Source of the DNA: Streptomyces lomondensis | GTDB lineage: Bacteria; Actinomycetota; Actinomycetes; Streptomycetales; Streptomycetaceae | Assembly: GCF_014651035.1 (NCBI RefSeq) | Contig: NZ_BMWC01000003.1 | Location: 751,898-815,897, forward strand | Direction: 5' to 3' | Length of the DNA: 64,000 nucleotides | Shown here: positions 27,286 through 36,534 of the stretch, one piece after another | Position numbering within the stretch: the stretch's first letter is position 1 | Layout of the letters: every line of letters begins with the position of its first letter | Notes under the pieces: generated by a model | Databases searched by the model: none | Seen by the model: the letters and a program-made list of their open reading frames with translations, nothing else | Told to the model about the DNA's origin: nothing | Program-made: the position numbers and the translations under genes

Positions 27286-28353
27286 ATGATGTCGCTCACC
27301 CTCGACACCTACCGGCTGCTGGGCCGCTCCGGGCTGCGGGTCTCACCACTGGCCCTGGGCACGGCGACCTTCGGCACCGAGTGGGGCTGGGGCGCCGAGC
27401 AGGACGATGCGCGCAAGCTGTTCGACCTCTACGTCGAGCGCGGCGGCAACTTCATCGACACGGCCAGCACGTACACGAACGGCAGCTCCGAGCGCATGCT
27501 GGGCGAATTCACCCGCGACCACCGCGAGAGCCTGGTGCTGGCGACGAAGTACACGACGTTGCGCCGGCCCGGCGACCCGAACTCCGGGGGCGCTCACCGC
27601 AAGAGCCTGTTCGCGTCGGTGGAGACCAGCCTGCGGCAGCTGAACACGGACTACATCGATCTGCTCTTCCTGCACGTGTGGGACTTCACGACGCCGGTCG
27701 AGGAGATCCTGCGCGGCATGGACGATCTGGTCCGGCAGGGCAAGGTTCTGTACGTGGCGATGTCCAACGCTCCGGCCTGGGAGGTCTCGCGCATGCAGGC
27801 GATCGCCGACCTGCGCGGCTGGTCGCCGCTGGTCGCGCTGCAGATCGACTACAGCCTCATCAACCGGGGCGGAGAACGCGACCTGATCCCGATGGCACGG
27901 GCGATGGGACTGGGGGTGACCCCGTACTCACCGCTGGGCGGCGGCGTGCTCTCCGGCAAGTACAGCCGCGCCGACCTGACCGCGACGAGCGCCGACTCCG
28001 GTGAAAGCAACCGCAAGAGCTTCAACGCCGGCTTGGGCATGGTCACCGAACGCACCCTCGCCATCGCCGACGTCGTGCGGGAGATCGCCGAGGAGGTGGG
28101 GCACACCCCCGCCCAGGTCGCCCTGGCCTGGACCCTGCAGAACCCGGGCGTGACGGCACCCGTCATCGGCGCTCGCACCCCCGAGCAGCTGGTGGGAAAT
28201 CTGGGCGCCCTGGAGGTCGACTTCACCGCCGATCAGCTCGCCCGCCTCGACAAGGTCAGTGCGATCGACCTCGGCTACCCGCACGACCTGCTCGCCAGTG
28301 ACCACATCCGCACTGTGACCGCAGGCGACCTGAAGATCGAAACCCGCCGCTGA
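27286..28353 (+). CDS. Aldo/keto reductase
   Basis: A 355-residue NADPH-dependent oxidoreductase of the aldo/keto reductase superfamily. The TIM-barrel pattern is clear: YRLLGRSGLRVSPLALGTATFG at the start, NFIDTASTYTNGSSERMLGE (catalytic Asp near residue 60 and Tyr near 65), LATKYT (catalytic Lys), LLFLHVWD (catalytic His) and the cofactor end GVTAPVIGARTPEQLVGNLGA. It reduces a carbonyl to an alcohol; the substrate is unknown. The ribosome site CAGGAGGAC precedes the ATG. It is divergent from, and probably controlled by, the MmyB-type regulator. Confidence 0.9.
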   Translation: MMSLTLDTYRLLGRSGLRVSPLALGTATFGTEWGWGAEQDDARKLFDLYVERGGNFIDTASTYTNGSSERMLGEFTRDHRESLVLATKYTTLRRPGDPNSGGAHRKSLFASVETSLRQLNTDYIDLLFLHVWDFTTPVEEILRGMDDLVRQGKVLYVAMSNAPAWEVSRMQAIADLRGWSPLVALQIDYSLINRGGERDLIPMARAMGLGVTPYSPLGGGVLSGKYSRADLTATSADSGESNRKSFNAGLGMVTERTLAIADVVREIAEEVGHTPAQVALAWTLQNPGVTAPVIGARTPEQLVGNLGALEVDFTADQLARLDKVSAIDLGYPHDLLASDHIRTVTAGDLKIETRR

Positions 28354-28354
28354 T

Positions 28355-28369
28355 ACCCGCCGAGCGGGT
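28355..28369. terminator. Short hairpin after the aldo/keto reductase
   Basis: ACCCGC-CGA-GCGGGT, a perfect 6-bp stem starting 2 bp after the stop codon. A T-tract is absent. It is a plausible terminator from its position. Confidence 0.4.
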
Positions 28370-29500
28370 CACCGGTCCGGGCGGACGTGCCGATCGCGAC
28401 ATCGGCGGGTACCCCGGGCCGTCGACCTGGCCAACCTTCAGCAGGCGGGCGCTGTGCAGTTGCCGGCGCAGGTGCTCGCGCTGGTAGCGGGTCAAGTCCG
28501 TGTCCTGATCGGCGCGCTGGTGGGGGATGCGGAGCAAGGAGGAGGCGCCGTCCTCGGGGCTGTACGTGGGCCTGCCGATGCTCTCCGGTGGAGTTGGTGC
28601 CCTTCTCTCCTTCCTTTTGCCCCTGCGGGTGCCGTGGACACAACTGCCTTCAACTGAAGCGCGACAGGCGGGATTCGCCAACGGTGTCGGAGACCTGGCG
28701 GGGGTGCGCCGACCGTGCCGCGCTTGGACCGGACGTTGCGCGAGGCACCGATGGCTGCGTGTTGTGTGCTGTCAGTCCAGCCCAGGGCACTCTCTGACCA
28801 GGGGGCGGCGCCCGAAGGTGGCAGCTTCCCGCGGGTCCCGCGGGGGCTTCGGGGGCGAGTGACAGAGGTGGAGTTCATGGGCGGAGCAGGCAGGAGACGC
28901 GGCGTGAACCGGGTTAGTGCGGGCGGGGGTGGCAGTGCTGGCGGCGCTGCTCCTGGCGTGGGTGGCGGGCGCGTCGCCGCCGGCGGCGTCATGGAGCGAG
29001 GGGCGCTGGATGAACACGGGGGAGAGCACCCGCACCCCGTCGGCCCCGGCCTACACCACCGACGGCAACCCAGTGGCGGCTGGTGGGCGGCAGCGACAAT
29101 GGCACCCACCGTGACGGTGCTTGACCCGGTGGGCCTCAACATAGGAATCTTCATCACCCGCACGAACGGTCACGTCGCCGGCATTGGGATGGACGTCAAC
29201 TTGAGCGAGCACCGGTTGTTTACTTCCGGGTGGGGTGAGGTCGCCTACGGCCTCTTCGTCTCCCCTCGGGAGTGACCAGCCGCTACAACCCGCTCAACGG
29301 CCACACAGAGCCCGACGGCGCCATCATCGAGAAGCGCCTGTGACCACCCACTGGACCCCACCGCCGAGTCAGACAGGCGCTCAGCCTTTACCCGCCCTTG
29401 AGACCACCGACTGAACTGAGCGTGGTACCTGGTCGGTCAAAGCCGCGACCCAGAGCGTCCAGTCTCTCCCCCGACGGATGACTCTTCCTCTTGAAGCGGC
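28370..29500. other. Debris region, includes a possible secreted-protein remnant
   Basis: No intact gene in 1.1 kb. On the plus strand a signal-peptide-like stretch at about 28920-28990 (VAVLAALLLAWVAGASPPAA) is followed by TPSAPAYTTDGNPVAAGG. After a frame change come LDPVGLNIGIFITRTNGHVA and LFTSGWGEVAYGLFVSPRE (to 29275). This could be a decayed small secreted protein. On the minus strand at 28400-28640 the frame has YQREHLRRQLHSARLLKVGQ, also not recognised. Confidence 0.4.
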
Positions 29501-31633
29501 TCACTTTGAGGGCGGAGCTACCGCGAAGATCGATCCCGTGGTCGACCCCGCATACACCACATCGTGAAGCACCACGGGTTCCGGGTGCCGGGTTTGGAAC
29601 CTCACGGCACTCGTGTTGGGGTCGCGTCGCGCTGCGCTCCTCCACACGGTCTGCCCCGTTGCTGCGTCGAGGCAGGTGATCCTCCCGTCACTGGCCAGGC
29701 TGTACAGCCTGCCGCCGGCAAGCACCGGACGGGCGGGAGACTCGCTTTCCGTTTCAACGGTCCAGTTCCGTCTGCCCGTTCGTAGGTTGTACGAGGCGAG
29801 GGTGCCGTTCGCGCGGCTGAGGTAGAGGGTGTTGCCTTGCGCGCGGGCAGTGCCCTCCAAGGCGCCCCGGAGGAGAATACGTTCTGTGTTTCCGTCTGCC
29901 CTGGTGACGCGGGTAACGCTATGGCCGTCGAGCAGAAGGGACACCGAGCTGTTGTCGGCCGTGAGCGGCATGCCAGGGTCCTCGTCGAATGAGGCCAGAA
30001 CCTTCCTGGTGCGCAATGTGGCGGCATCAAGGTCAGCGACGGACGTGATGAAGCCTTCCTGCCCGTACTTCAGCAGATACAGCGCACCGCTCTCGCTTCC
30101 GAAGACCTGGTAGTTGGCACCTGCGGGAAAAGTTCTGGACGCGACCAGCCTTCCCGTCCGTGCGTCCCTGCGGTCGATCCGGGTTGCATGCCCGTCCAGG
30201 TGAGCCATCGTGACGGTCGCCCTTTGCATGCTGAAACTCGGCCCTGACACTCGAGACGACCACAGCAGGTCACCAGTGTTCACGTCGAAGGCTTTGAGCT
30301 GTTCCTTGCCCGTTCCGTCGATCCGATTGTCGTTGACCAGGACCGTCTTTCCGGTGAACCCCACGACAGAGCCCGCTTGTAGGGACGGGCCTGTGTACCG
30401 CTTGCTCCATATGACCCGTCCAGAGGAGACGTCGACCCGTTCGGCCACCACATCGACCTCAGTGCACACAAGAACATTCCCGGTACCGGCGCAAGAGGGG
30501 AGATCTTCGAGGCCCTCGCCGCGGCGCCCCGCTTTGGTAGTCGGCTTCTTCTCCCACAAGGCCCACCCCTTGGGCCGCAGAGCCGCCGCTGGTTCGACGG
30601 CGCGAGCAGCTTGTGTCGACGAGGGCTTGGCCGATGGCGATGCATCACCACGGGGTCCTCCCGCATCCCTCCACTGCATCACCGGCACCACCACTGTGGC
30701 CGCGATCGCGGCCGCGGCGGCGAGCAGGTAGGTGCGCGTCCGGGGCCTTCGCCGGGGACCGTTTGCGAAGCCTTCCGGCACCGCCATCTTCTCGGGCTTC
30801 TCTGGTTTTGCTGTCTCTACTCCCTTTTCCTGCAGCAGAGCAAGCAGTTCGGCGGTGGAGGGCCGGCCGGTGGCGTCTTTGCGCAGGCACTTCTCGATGA
30901 CGGGACGCAGGGCCGCCGGGACCCCCGCGAGGTCCGGATTGTCCTGCGCAATTTTCATGGCGACCGCTATAGGCGGGGCGGCCGTGTCGCCGTCGAACGG
31001 CCCCCGGCCCGTAGCCGCATACGTGAGGACTCCGCCCAGTGCGAACACGTCTGCGGCCGCGCCTACTTCGCGCGGCGTGCTCAGCTGTTCCGGTGCCATG
31101 AAGGACACAGTTCCGAGAATCCTGCCGGTCCGCGTCAGCCGTTCCGCGCTCAACACCCGGGCGATACCGAAGTCGATGACACGGGGGCCGTCCTCTGTCA
31201 GCAGCACATTGCTCGGCTTCAGATCGCGGTGCACCAGACCGGCCCTGTGGATGTCACGCAGGGCCTCGGCGAGCCCCGCGCCCAGCCGCCACACGACGTC
31301 TTCGCCGAATGCACCGTTCTTGCGTACCCGTTCCGACAGCGTCGGTGCGTCGAAGTACTGCGTCGCCATCCATGGGGGATCGGCATCAGCATCGGCGCCC
31401 AGCACCGGTGCCGTGAACGCACCGCTGACCTGTCGCGCCGCCTCGATCTCTTGCCGGAACCGGGCGCGATAATCGGCGTCGTCTGCCAACTCCCCGCGGA
31501 TGACCTTGAGGGCGACCCGTCGGCCCGACGGCGACATGGCCAGGTAGACGACCCCCATGCCGCCCGCGCCGATGCGACGCTCGATGCGGTACTCCCCGAC
31601 CACCGACGGCGTCTTCTCATCCAGCCAGCTCAA
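29501..31633 (-). CDS. Membrane Ser/Thr protein kinase with PQQ-like propeller sensor
   Basis: A 710-residue kinase. The Hanks-type domain fills residues 14-275: P-loop IGAGGMGVVY (21-30), Lys in VALKV (near 43), HRDLKPSN catalytic loop, DFGIA and the APEQLS activation end. After a Lys/Glu/Pro linker there is one membrane helix (TYLLAAAAAIAATVVVPVMQ) and an outer domain of about 370 residues. This has repeated blades of the PQQ/WD-like kind (DVSSGRVIWSKRYTG, DVNTGDLLWSSRVSG, DAATGQTVWRSAARR). The outer part probably senses a ligand. The TTG at 31633 is chosen for its TAGGGGGG ribosome site and because conservation begins there. Targets are unknown. Confidence 0.85.
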   Translation of the reverse strand: MSWLDEKTPSVVGEYRIERRIGAGGMGVVYLAMSPSGRRVALKVIRGELADDADYRARFRQEIEAARQVSGAFTAPVLGADADADPPWMATQYFDAPTLSERVRKNGAFGEDVVWRLGAGLAEALRDIHRAGLVHRDLKPSNVLLTEDGPRVIDFGIARVLSAERLTRTGRILGTVSFMAPEQLSTPREVGAAADVFALGGVLTYAATGRGPFDGDTAAPPIAVAMKIAQDNPDLAGVPAALRPVIEKCLRKDATGRPSTAELLALLQEKGVETAKPEKPEKMAVPEGFANGPRRRPRTRTYLLAAAAAIAATVVVPVMQWRDAGGPRGDASPSAKPSSTQAARAVEPAAALRPKGWALWEKKPTTKAGRRGEGLEDLPSCAGTGNVLVCTEVDVVAERVDVSSGRVIWSKRYTGPSLQAGSVVGFTGKTVLVNDNRIDGTGKEQLKAFDVNTGDLLWSSRVSGPSFSMQRATVTMAHLDGHATRIDRRDARTGRLVASRTFPAGANYQVFGSESGALYLLKYGQEGFITSVADLDAATLRTRKVLASFDEDPGMPLTADNSSVSLLLDGHSVTRVTRADGNTERILLRGALEGTARAQGNTLYLSRANGTLASYNLRTGRRNWTVETESESPARPVLAGGRLYSLASDGRITCLDAATGQTVWRSAARRDPNTSAVRFQTRHPEPVVLHDVVYAGSTTGSIFAVAPPSK

Positions 31634-32201
31634 GAGCCCCCCTACAATTCGCGCGGTACGGACGCTAGCGCATTCTGATGCCGGCACCGTCGCGCATACC
31701 TGCCCCGGTTGACCCGGTGCCGAGGACTTCATCCCGAGGTTCACCGCGATGAGCGGCCCCCGAGCCGGCAGGCGTCGGCCACCGGAACGGCCAGTCCCCG
31801 TGCATGCGCCACCATGGCCGGAACAGCGGGCCCGGCAGCCCCGCAAGCACCGCCAGCCGCAGCAGTCCGGGCGTGCCGGAGCGCAGATAGATCCACCCGC
31901 GAGGCCGCGCGTTACGCCGATCGCCTCCGCCGAGGCGTCGTCAGCCGCGTGACCGGCTGCCCGGGCGTGCGGCCTGCGCCCTGAGCACTCCGAGCCATCG
32001 GCCCTACCTCGTCCGTGCGCCGTCCAGCGGCGCGACACAGACAAGACTGCCCCACTGCGGGCCGGCGGCGCACCTGGGCGGACAAGGACATCGGGCGGAC
32101 CGGTATGTGACGCACGGATCGTCGTCCCGGTGCATCGAGAGAAGCTGTCATGGGCATGCATTTGGGGGTTTGATCCCTCCCCCACGAGGAGTGAGCGCGT
32201 G
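31634..32201. other. Divergent gap between kinase and P450 genes
   Basis: About 570 bp that must contain both promoters. The minus strand has Ala/Arg-rich open frames, but no start, ribosome site or domain that I trust. No repeat was found. Confidence 0.4.
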
Positions 32202-33614
32202 ATGAGCGCCCCCACCACGGCACCCATCCCCACCCCCACGGCCCCCGGCGGACTGCCTCTGATCGGGCACGGACTCCGCCTCGTCCGCGACCCCCTGCCG
32301 TTCATCACCTCGCTGCGCGAATACGGCAGTGTGGTGCGCATACGCATCGGCCCCACACCCGCCTACGTGGTCACGGACCCCGCACTGACCCGGCAGGTCC
32401 TGGTGACCGACGCCGCCCACTTCCCCAAGGGCGGCAGGTACTACGATGCGCTGCGGGTCTTCCTCGGTGATGGAGTCGCGACCGTCGCCGACGGCGACAC
32501 TCATCTGCGCAACCGCCGTCTGATGCAGCCCATGTTCAGCAGGGCGCATATCGCCGAGCGCGGCAACGCCATGATCGATCAGGTGCGGACGATGGTCGGC
32601 GCCTGGCCCGCGGCCGAGCCGCGCGACATGTTCGCCGGCATGAACGAGATCACCCTGGCTACGTTCCTCGTCGCCGTGTTCGGCGCGGACCTGCCCGCAC
32701 ACCTGGAGGGCGAGTTCACCGCCCTCATGCCCGAGATCATGAAAGGGACGATTCGGCAGGTCATTCTTCCGCCCTGGATCACGCGGCTGCCGCTGCCCGC
32801 CAACCGCACGCACGCCGACCGTGTCGCCCGCCTGCGCGCCCTCATAGACCAGGCCATCGACCATCACATCGGCGTCACCGCACCCGGATCCGCTTCGGCG
32901 GACAGTGCGTCCGGCGCCGAGGCATGCCCGCATGCGTCCGCGGCGCGCCGGGAGCAGAGGGGTCTGTTCGAGACCCTGCTCGGTGTTGAAGACCAACTCG
33001 GCCGCCGGCAACTCCAGGACGAGGCCATCACCCTCCTGGCCGGCGCGATCGAGACCACCGGCACCACACTCGCCTGGGCGCTGTACGAGATCGCCGGCAA
33101 TCCCGCCGTCGAACGACGTCTTCGCGAGGAACTGGCCTCGGTGTGCGAGGACCGGCCGCTGCGCTACGACGACATCGACCAACTCCCTTACGCCCGACAG
33201 GTTCTGCAGGAGGCCATCAGAAAATACGGACCGTCCTGGATGGTGACGCGGACCGCCGCCCGCGACATCGTCCTCGGCGGACACCTCATACCCGAGGGCG
33301 CCGATGTCGTGTGGAGTCCCTATCTGCACCAGCACGACTCCTCCCGTTTCCCCGACCCGGACACCTTCGATCCGGACCGTTGGGAGGCAGACCGCGTCGC
33401 GGCCACCCGAGGGTCCTTTCTCGCCTTCGGCGACGGCCGCCGCAAGTGCATCGGAGAGAACTTAGCGTGGGTTGAGCTGCACATCATCCTCGCGACCGTC
33501 CTCCAAATCTGGCCCCGGTTCAAGGTGACCTCCCGTCCACCGCGTGCCCAGGCCGTCATCACAGTAAAACCCGACGCCTTGGCCATGGAGTTCCATTCGG
33601 ACTCGGCCGGCTGA
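32202..33614 (+). CDS. Cytochrome P450
   Basis: A 470-residue bacterial P450. Seen are the proline-rich start (TAPGGLPLIGHGLRLVRDPL), the I-helix (LLAGAIETTGTTLAW), the ExxR pair (EAIRKYG), the PERF-like region (FPDPDTFDPDRW) and the heme-binding loop FGDGRRKCIG with the Cys ligand. The style resembles terpene-oxidising P450s of the pentalenene-oxygenase kind, but no terpene synthase is present, so the substrate is open. The ATG at 32202 follows GAGGAG; a GTG one codon upstream is possible. Leu421, just after the heme loop, is encoded by TTA, so translation should need the bldA tRNA. It stands alone and is about 2.9 kb from the ansamycin genes. Confidence 0.9.
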   Translation: MSAPTTAPIPTPTAPGGLPLIGHGLRLVRDPLPFITSLREYGSVVRIRIGPTPAYVVTDPALTRQVLVTDAAHFPKGGRYYDALRVFLGDGVATVADGDTHLRNRRLMQPMFSRAHIAERGNAMIDQVRTMVGAWPAAEPRDMFAGMNEITLATFLVAVFGADLPAHLEGEFTALMPEIMKGTIRQVILPPWITRLPLPANRTHADRVARLRALIDQAIDHHIGVTAPGSASADSASGAEACPHASAARREQRGLFETLLGVEDQLGRRQLQDEAITLLAGAIETTGTTLAWALYEIAGNPAVERRLREELASVCEDRPLRYDDIDQLPYARQVLQEAIRKYGPSWMVTRTAARDIVLGGHLIPEGADVVWSPYLHQHDSSRFPDPDTFDPDRWEADRVAATRGSFLAFGDGRRKCIGENLAWVELHIILATVLQIWPRFKVTSRPPRAQAVITVKPDALAMEFHSDSAG

Positions 33615-33627
33615 CGGGTCGGTCGAG

Positions 33628-33650
33628 CAGCCCGCATGCGCGGGGCTGCC
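33628..33650. terminator. Hairpin after the P450 gene
   Basis: GCAGCCCGC and GCGGGGCTGC pair with one bulge around ATGC, starting 14 bp after the stop codon. It probably ends the P450 transcript. Confidence 0.5.
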
Positions 33651-34379
33651 CGCCGTTTGCCAACGCCGGGCAGCGGCCGTTGACCTGCGGGGTGACAGGT
33701 TGAGTCGCGACTCACTACAAGGCATCCCGGAAGGGCTGCGGCCAGCGTCGAGTGCGCGTCTGATCGATCATGGCGAGGGCGGTGCTTCCTGTGCTGGGCC
33801 TCGTCAGGATGGTGAGACGTCCGGATGCAGCAATACGCCTTCACTGGGCCGACCCCCCAGATGCGACGCTCGTACCTGTAGCCGGGGCGGAGTTTGGTCG
33901 GGCACTCGAGATGTGGCGCTCGACCAGGCAATCGGCTGAGCCGGAGCCACGGTGAGCCAGCCGTCGCAGGGGCGGCCGGTGGCCAGGGGTCGACAAACCG
34001 TGCCAGCGGTGATCCGGCACGACGCAATGGCCTGCCCAGATGACTCGACCGTCACGGATGCCGTGAGAGAAGCCACATGGAATGGGACGCGAGTCGCCCA
34101 GTGGGTGACCCCGCCCTCGACAACAGCCACCGAACGTGAGATTGGATGGCCGCCTCGCACCAGGGAGTCTCACCATGGCTGCATAAGTGCCACCGATGTG
34201 CCATCGCGGCTGAGACTGTGCCACGAATTCTGAGGTCCTACGGCTCGATGTGTGGAATCTCAGAACGCGCGTCACCGGACATTCAGCAAGACCGCCGTCG
34301 TCATCACCGCGAAGTCCGCCGGGCGCAGGGTCTTCGGCCTCGCCGCCGCAGGCGCCCGTCTCGCTCGACCGCTTGCGCG
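33651..34379. other. Debris region
   Basis: About 730 bp without an intact gene. The minus strand has long frames (for example VEGGVTHWATRVPFHVASLT from about 34140) that I cannot assign; they may be transposase debris. The 10-mer TGACCTGCGG at 33681 also occurs at 5811 and 15988. Confidence 0.4.
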
Positions 34380-35282
34380 TCAGTCCGGCAGCCAGTGCAG
34401 TTCGTGCGCCAGGGTTTTGGCGACGGCACGGATGCGGCGGTGTAGTGGCGACTGCTCGCGTGGGAGGACCAGGTGGATCGTCAGGCTGGGCGCGCCTCGC
34501 AGTGGTCGCCAGGTGAGACCGGCCGGTTGTACCGTGGCCGCGGCTTCTCCGGCAGGGGCGAGGGTGACCCCGTCGCGCAGGTCGCGCTGAGACATGTCGA
34601 AAGAGACGGCGGGCGTGTGGAATCGGGGCTGTGGTCGGGTGTCCCGGAACAGTGCGGACATCTGATCGTGGATCACGGGGTTGGCCGCACGGTCCGGGAG
34701 TCTCAGCGGATACGCGGCCGCGTCGGCGATCTCGATCTCCGGGTGTCCGGCCAGCGGATGGTGCTGCGCCAGCTGGACCCCGATGCGCGCACGCCGCAGC
34801 AGGAACCGGCGCACGCCACGGCCCGGCTGTTCACCGCGGGTGATCCCGGCATCGATGCGGCCGTCGGCGACCGCGGGGGAGATCTCCGGTGTCGCCATCG
34901 GAACCGCGCCGACCTCGAGTCCGCTGTTGCCGCGAATCAGCCGGTCCACCAGGGCCGGTACCGTCTCGGCCCCGGTGCTGAGGCTGTATCCGATGCGCAG
35001 CGTGCCCAGTTCACCGGCCGCCGCACTCCGGGCGGTGTCCCATGCTCGGTCCAGCGCCGCCAGCGCGGGCGGCGCGGACTCCGCCAAAGCCGCACCGGCC
35101 GTGGTCAATACGACGCTACGCGTGTTGCGGACCAGCAGGGCCGTACCGAGTTCCGCCTCCAATCGGCGCATCCGGGCGCTGAGTGCGGGCTGTGCGATAC
35201 CGATCCGTGCGGCCGCGCGGGTGAAGTTCAACTCCTGCGCCAGCACCAGGAAGTACCGCAGGCTCACCGTATCCGGTGCCAC
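34380..35282 (-). CDS. LysR family transcriptional regulator
   Basis: A 300-residue regulator. The N-terminal helix-turn-helix is typical (LRYFLVLAQELNFTRAAARI, GIAQPALSARMRRLEAELGT, ALLVRNTRSVVLTTAG). The effector domain follows with LGTLRIGYSLSTGAETVPAL and the later IEIADAAAYPLRLP stretch. The GTG at 35282 with GGGAGGG ahead starts the conserved part; upstream in-frame ATGs would add about 25 residues of no known domain. It is divergent from the DUF1330 gene across 188 bp, the classic arrangement of a LysR regulator and its target. Confidence 0.9.
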   Translation of the reverse strand: MAPDTVSLRYFLVLAQELNFTRAAARIGIAQPALSARMRRLEAELGTALLVRNTRSVVLTTAGAALAESAPPALAALDRAWDTARSAAAGELGTLRIGYSLSTGAETVPALVDRLIRGNSGLEVGAVPMATPEISPAVADGRIDAGITRGEQPGRGVRRFLLRRARIGVQLAQHHPLAGHPEIEIADAAAYPLRLPDRAANPVIHDQMSALFRDTRPQPRFHTPAVSFDMSQRDLRDGVTLAPAGEAAATVQPAGLTWRPLRGAPSLTIHLVLPREQSPLHRRIRAVAKTLAHELHWLPD

Positions 35283-35470
35283 GTGCCCTCCCTGCCGATT
35301 GATAACGATCCGTTCTGACCCTATCCCGTACCGGTCTTTCCCTCGACCGCGCATCAAGCCCTAACCTGCGCATACGGCGATTCAACTGACCGCAGTACCC
35401 GTCGCCGGGATCGATCGATCTGAGTGTCAATTCGAAGTCGGACGTGTCCGGCCGAACACAGGAGGTTTCC

Positions 35471-35767
35471 ATGGCCAAGGGCTACTGGGTCAGTGTCTAT
35501 CCCGCCATTTCCGACCCTGAGAGGCTGACTGCCTACAACGAGTTGGCCGGTCCGGCTGTCCAGGCTGGGGGCGGGCGCGTCCTGTCCCTCCTTGGCGGTC
35601 GAGTCGTCGCCCACGAGGCCGGAATCACGCAACGCGTCGTTCTGATCGAGTTCGACAGCTTTGAACAGGCCGTCGCGGCATACGAGAGCGAGGCATACCA
35701 GAAGGCGCTGGTGGCCCTCCCCGACGGCGTCGAGCGCGACTTCCGCATCGTCGAAGGCATCGACTGA
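35471..35767 (+). CDS. DUF1330 family protein
   Basis: A 98-residue protein of the DUF1330 family, which has a ferredoxin-like dimeric alpha/beta-barrel fold. The pattern is full: GYWVSVYPAISDPERLTAYN, then GGGRVLSLLGGRVVAHE and RVVLIEFDSFEQAVAAYESE with YQKAL. The role of the family is unknown. The ATG at 35471 has a strong AGGAGG site. The divergent LysR gene probably controls it. Confidence 0.85.
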   Translation: MAKGYWVSVYPAISDPERLTAYNELAGPAVQAGGGRVLSLLGGRVVAHEAGITQRVVLIEFDSFEQAVAAYESEAYQKALVALPDGVERDFRIVEGID

Positions 35768-35829
35768 CCGGCGGGCCCAGCCACCGCTGGGCATCCGTCA
35801 CCTGATACGCACACGGTGCTGAACGACGA

Positions 35830-36070
35830 CTTACGAGACGAGTTCGAAGCGATGCCCCACGTCCCAGTTCGTCGTCGACGTCCTCGACGGCCTGATCCCT
35901 GTCGGGCGGATCGAAGAAACGACGCGACGTCCGGGCCAGCTGGACTGTCTCGCTGACCTCGTCGACGAAACTGTTGGTGGTGGCCTTGCCGATCTTGTTG
36001 GTGCTGACGTGGGTGAACCACATCTTGCCGTCCACCCCGGCATCCGCAGGCGGCGCGATCGGCTCGGTCC
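35830..36070 (-). pseudogene. Fragment resembling a virginiamycin B lyase-type propeller
   Basis: The minus strand carries DAGVDGKMWFTHVSTNKIGK, which matches the repeated blade motif (DGNxWFTExxxNKIGRIT) of Vgb-like propeller proteins. About 50 further residues (VQLARTSRRFFDPPDRDQAV) do not fit that family. With neither a start nor further blades, it is probably a remnant. The match is short. Confidence 0.35.
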
Positions 36071-36319
36071 TCGTTCCTTGAGCCGCCGACGGCCGGACCC
36101 CGCGAGTGCGCCGACGACATCGCGTTCCGAACTCGGCCGTACGTCTCGGCTCCGCTGAACCGTCCGGCGGGTCGCGGCCGGGTCGCTGACGTCGCGCCGC
36201 CAAGACCACCTGCCGCGCAGGAGAGGGCCCGGACCGCGACGGGGGGACGCGGGCCGGGCCGTTCGACGGGCGGCCGGGGCGAGCCGGGGGAGGCACGTGC
36301 CGGCGGCCTGCCAGAAATG

Positions 36320-36470
36320 CTAGGGCGGCGCGCAGAATTGAGAACCCCTATGAATTCCTATGTACCCCCTGTCTCAGGAATGGAGGACAGGGGTCCCATA
36401 TTGAAGGGTCGTCGACTGTCGCCGCGAGTTCTCGTCGAGGGGGGTTATAGGGGGTGATTGAGGGGGGTGG
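36320..36470. promoter_or_regulatory. Heptamer-rich control region upstream of the AHBA synthase gene
   Basis: G-rich heptamers in regular steps. On the plus strand CCCCTAT (36345), TTCCTAT (36355) and CCCCTGT (36366), i.e. AYAGGGG-type read on the minus strand, are 10 and 11 bp apart. On the plus strand ACAGGGG lies at 36387, then CGAGGGG (36436), ATAGGGG (36447) and TGAGGGG (36459), 11 and 12 bp apart. The 13-mer GGAGGACAGGGGT at 36382-36394 is repeated exactly at 39730-39742 before the PKS gene. Tandem heptamers with 11-bp period are the known layout of SARP-type sites; the regulator here is not known. Confidence 0.55.
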
Positions 36471-36534
36471 GTGATGATTTTCCTGCGGTAGCTTCGGGCT
36501 CACTGAAGTGAATCCGTGAGGAAGTGTGGAGACT

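Noticed and set aside
31634..32356. N-terminal extension of the Ser/Thr kinase up to 32356
   Set aside because: The extra 240 codons are Arg/Ala-rich without a domain and have no ribosome site; the TTG at 31633 has one.
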